A stretch of DNA of 43,120 bases from Dimargaris cristalligena (taxonomy: Eukaryota > Kickxellomycota > Dimargaritomycetes > Dimargaritales > Dimargaritaceae), in the NCBI GenBank assembly GCA_027576995.1, contig JANBQC010000201.1:1-43120 (forward strand). Direction: 5' to 3'. Position 1 is the first letter of the stretch, and the number at the start of each line of letters is the position of its first letter. The notes under the pieces are model-generated. The model was not told where the DNA came from and made no database searches. It worked only from the letters and a program-made list of their open reading frames with translations. Both the position numbers and the translations under genes were made by a program. This document shows positions 40,171-43,120 of this stretch, piece after piece.

Positions 40171-41454
40171 TTGATGCCACTGCATCGGCCGTGTTTGCAA
40201 CAGTCGTCGCCGGATTAGCGGTGGTGGCACCTTGGGACTCATCTTCCACAGACCCTTCCTCCGACTGGTTCCATCTCGGTAGTTCACTTTCCGTATTGTG
40301 GTTGTCGTCGTTGCCTACGAAATTCCGACAAAATTGGGTGAATTGGTTCACCTCTTGGACCACCAGGTAATCAGTGGCTCGGGCCAAATCCCCGGGAATA
40401 AGAGGGGCTATATGTTTCACCACCCAGGAAGCAAACACCGGACTATAGGTCCAGCCGGTTAATTTGACCAAATCGGCCACTTTTCCGTCCATGACCAGCT
40501 GCAGAGCTGGGTAAAAAGTACCCTCCAGTGGGCTTGATTTGAATTCAGAAAGCTTAGTTTCACTCGCCCGGTTGTTATAGGTGGCCAATATAGATGCAAC
40601 TCCAGCCTCATCCAAGTTTGCCGTCGCTGCCGTGTTGGCCAAAGTGGAGTCGTAAGAGGTGTCGGTAGGGGTGGTTGAGGTTCCTCCCACCGACCTTTCG
40701 GGGCGGGGTTGAAGAAAAGACGACCCAGGCCTAAAGAGACTCCCGAAGGATTGGTGGGGCTCGGGTGTATCGGCAGGGCGAGGTTGGTCAAGATGGGCCA
40801 AATTTAATGTTTTGAGGAATGGTCGAATGAGTTTTTGAATGACCGTAGAAATAATAAACCCATCAAACAGGGGAACCAAGGCGGCTTGGTCTTGTAGCAC
40901 CGTCGAGGGACCAGCGTCTTCGGATACTTGGTCCGTGTCCGGGAAGTGCTGTAGTGCTTTAAGGGCCTACCCCAGATGATTTGAATATAGTGACGTTAAA
41001 ATATAATTTTGTCATTCAAGAAAAAAAAATTAAGACGCCTGGCTATATGTTATTCCCTAATTTACAATACTACTTCCCCAACATGCTAGAATACAAAAAT
41101 GGGGTGTTCAGGTTAAAGACCTGGTGACCCATTTGAATACAAGACGTTGTCCTTCCCCAGCGCGCTTCCCAATCAATGCTAAGTGGTAAGAAGGGAGGGG
41201 GGGGGCAACTTATATAAGACACGAGCACTTACCGAGTCCACCACAGTATGTCTATATCTCCGTATCATGTCCCGCCATTTGGAGTTGGCTGTAGCACCGG
41301 CGTAAAGTGATTCGATGGGGATTCCTTTCAGAACCCGTTCCTGTATTTCGTACGGCAAGTCGGCGAGATCTTGGACTTTAGCGCCGTCACTGATTGAAGG
41401 CGCTGAAAACACCGGTGCGATGAAGACAAGGGTCCATATATTAAAGGCCTTCAT
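39719..41454 (-). CDS. Secreted protein with an F-box-like motif, lineage-specific family, copy 1
   Basis: Two exons on the minus strand: 41454-41233 and 40966-39719. The 266-nt intron has a GTAAGT donor and GGGTAG acceptor. The protein is 489 aa. Residues 1-18 form a signal peptide (MKAFNIWTLVFIAPVFSA). Residues about 31-70 follow the F-box pattern: DLPYEIQERVLKGIP, SLYAGA, SKWRDMIRRY. F-boxes normally link Skp1-Cullin ubiquitin ligases to targets inside the cell, so a signal peptide before one is unusual. The remainder is helical with a low-complexity Ser/Thr/Ala region near 285-320, and a C-terminal part with NWRLTLLPERLADNL and VPLVLIMAAS. A second copy lies downstream on the plus-strand map. 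Possible roles include an effector acting in other cells or a vacuolar/secretory protein; both are speculation. The F-box match is by eye. Confidence 0.75.
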
Positions 41455-42671
41455 GTTTTCCCGGGCGTTCTTGTTTATAAATTTTGGCGAGTGCTGGGCT
41501 AAATTTACGTGTAAATATCTGAAATGATTGGCGTTTGGGCCTGAAATTCGGGATGGTTAAATGGGGGATACGCCTAGCAGGTGCTATGGAAGACGGGTGA
41601 TGAATAGTTGATTGAGCGGACTACACATGCTATTGAAAACAACTCGAAGGGTTGAAACCAAATAAACCAAATAAAGATAGGATAAAATTGGCCGTGTAAA
41701 GAGGAATGCTGTTTTGCTTAGCTTCGTGCTGGCGAAGATATTCCCGGATTCTTATACCAAAATGGTGCAATTCCTTTTAGCTTGAACCCTACCTATAGTT
41801 AGGTAGGTAGTACCAACCTTCCGTTGGGCCCCCTTTCATGTTATAGCCGGCTAGCCATGTCAGTATTGCTGGAGTAACACATGTGGATTCCAAGGTTATT
41901 GGGGCGACCTTAATAGTCTATGCAAGGAAAATAGGGGCACGTATACGCTATAGGCTGAAGAGATATACGAAAACGCCAGCTTGGTTAAATATTTTAGCGA
42001 TGCCCTGGCTATATAATAGACTAAACATCCCAAACAGTGTAACGCCTTCTTCGGCCAATAGCTACACTAGTGTAACTGCCAGTAGGGCGGAAGAACAGAC
42101 AGAGGATGTGGGTGGAATTCCAGCCAACTGTATAGGGTTAGGAACGACGAGTGCACGGGAAAGTAAATGGGAGATTTGGATTCAACTAGGGGCTGTATAT
42201 CGAAAAATCCGTTGGGTGATGTAAATACTGCTGATTATAATAGAATCACCCGTTTATTTTCCCATGTACGTATTATTTAAATCCTTATACAAATGGGTCG
42301 AATTTCACCCATACGTCCTTATAATAACATACTGACCCGAATTGTAATTCGGCTAATTGTCTGGGTCATCCTATTAATATGTAGAGGCAGTGCGGGTGAA
42401 TTCAGCTAGTTATGGCACAATATGGACGTAGAACACCTATGTTAAATAGAATGGGAGGAAACGGAGGCCGGGTTAATATTATAAGTGCTCCCGAATATTT
42501 GTATGCGGGGTTAGGTTGACCGACAACCCTGACCTGACCAGTCAACTATCCGATTTTACAACCCCATTACCAATGTATACATGTATACAGGTAGATTGTA
42601 TTAGGAGATTGCATATTCTTTTACCGCCCACACCAGGCCTAGTATTCAATTGAGTTAAGTAGAGAGATCTA
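41455..42671. other. AT-rich spacer between the two F-box-like copies
   Basis: It contains the promoter of copy 1, an inverted relic at about 42250-42314 homologous to 39370-39440, and from 42493 the duplicated 3' flank of copy 2. A 113-codon plus-strand frame at 41883-42224 begins at GTG and has no recognisable content. Confidence 0.5.
42250..42314 (+). repeat. Inverted diverged copy of the 39370-39440 relic
   Basis: It aligns without gaps to the reverse complement of about 39370-39440, at roughly 80% identity over 53 bp, including 20 identical bases ending in CACCCATA. It encodes YTNGSNFTH and then stops. Confidence 0.6.
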
Positions 42672-43120
42672 TTAATTGTGGTAAAAGCGAAACGATACTT
42701 GCCCCTGGGGGGTCAAATAGGCCACCGCATTATTAGGCGCCGACGAATCACATCTCACCATGATGTTTTTGTAGGAGTATTCACTTTCAAAAGTATAGGC
42801 CCATTTCGAAAATTGCGAGCGGACTTTAAGCCAGCTGTACTTTTGGGCGCATTTGTAAAGGGGTCGGTGGATATTCCATGCCTTCAGTTCCGGTTTAAAG
42901 TATTTAAAAATGGCCCGGCGGTTGGGAATTTCCACACTGGCGGCCATGATGAGGACGAGGGGGACGAACGGTTCCACACGGGGGTGATTAGTTCGAACCT
43001 GGTTCAGATAGTCGGTCAAGTTGGCCAAGTCGCCACGCTGAACTAAGGTTAGAATAATGGAGTGGACCAGGTTATCAGCCAATCGTTCGGGTAGAAGAGT
43101 CAGTCGCCAGTTGTTGTTGG
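42493..43120 (-). repeat. Duplicated segment, copy 2
   Basis: Homologous to 39535-40170 in the same orientation. It runs off the window end, so the full length of the duplication is not visible. Confidence 0.9.
42672..43120 (-). CDS. Secreted F-box-like family protein, copy 2 (partial, 5' part beyond window)
   Basis: The C-terminal 148 codons of a second family member are visible. The frame is open to the window edge and reads WRLTLLPERLADNL as in copy 1. The upper half of the visible part is nearly identical to copy 1. The last 60 residues differ at many positions and the protein ends one residue earlier (FRFYHN instead of RFYHNE). The conserved frame with a changed C-terminus suggests a functional paralogue rather than a decayed copy. 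The signal peptide and F-box region would lie beyond 43120 and cannot be checked. Confidence 0.75.
   Translation of the reverse strand, partial: NNNWRLTLLPERLADNLVHSIILTLVQRGDLANLTDYLNQVRTNHPRVEPFVPLVLIMAASVEIPNRRAIFKYFKPELKAWNIHRPLYKCAQKYSWLKVRSQFSKWAYTFESEYSYKNIMVRCDSSAPNNAVAYLTPQGQVSFRFYHN

Noticed and set aside
41883..42224. 113-codon plus-strand frame between the F-box-like copies
   Set aside because: It starts at GTG in an AT-rich decayed region with no signal peptide or similarity to neighbours.

Overview
The window looks like nuclear DNA of an early-diverging filamentous fungus. The evidence is (i) many spliceosomal introns of about 120-300 nt with strong GTAAGT/GTAGGT donors; (ii) fungal anabolic genes, namely a stand-alone homoserine dehydrogenase and 2-isopropylmalate synthase; and (iii) several proteins that resemble animal rather than yeast versions (AIFM1-type flavoprotein, EBP-type sterol isomerase). 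A zoopagomycotan (Kickxellomycotina/Dimargaris-like) source is my best guess. That is inference, not proof.

Left third (1-11.6 kb) is conserved housekeeping sequence: a tRNA-Glu(CTC); SDA1 (4 exons, 60S ribosome biogenesis); a GEP3/NOA1/YqeH circularly permuted mitochondrial GTPase; homoserine dehydrogenase HOM6 (minus); the mitochondrial DNL zinc finger protein ZIM17/DNLZ (minus); and ESCRT-III VPS2/CHMP2A (4 exons). SDA1 and the GTPase each have a perfect GTCACGTGAC palindrome about 320-335 bp upstream of their start codons.

Middle (11.6-28.3 kb): a possible small secreted protein; a large secreted protein of six acidic tandem repeats that I do not recognise; a membrane-anchored BAG-domain protein (SNL1-like); a divergent tandem AAA ATPase whose two Walker B glutamates are replaced by Asn and Gln; EBP sterol isomerase; a PPR-like gene that appears frameshifted; AIFM1; and FAHD1 rebuilt from three exons.

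Right part (28.3-43.1 kb): a 4.2-kb gap rich in simple repeats that ends in a long pyrimidine-rich leader of a RhoGAP-like protein gene; a bacterial/plant-type 2-isopropylmalate synthase; then an AT-rich accessory tail. The tail holds a two-exon gene for a signal-peptide protein with an F-box-like motif, a second partial copy of it 2,950 bp away that shares a nearly identical 257-bp block, and inverted relics of another gene family.

The genes form no operon-like unit. Many products act in mitochondria (GEP3/NOA1, ZIM17, AIFM1, perhaps FAHD1 and the PPR-like protein). The strongest candidates for something undescribed are the secreted acidic repeat protein and the duplicated secreted F-box-like family. 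All exon structures come from reading splice signals and protein similarity by eye; no database search was possible.
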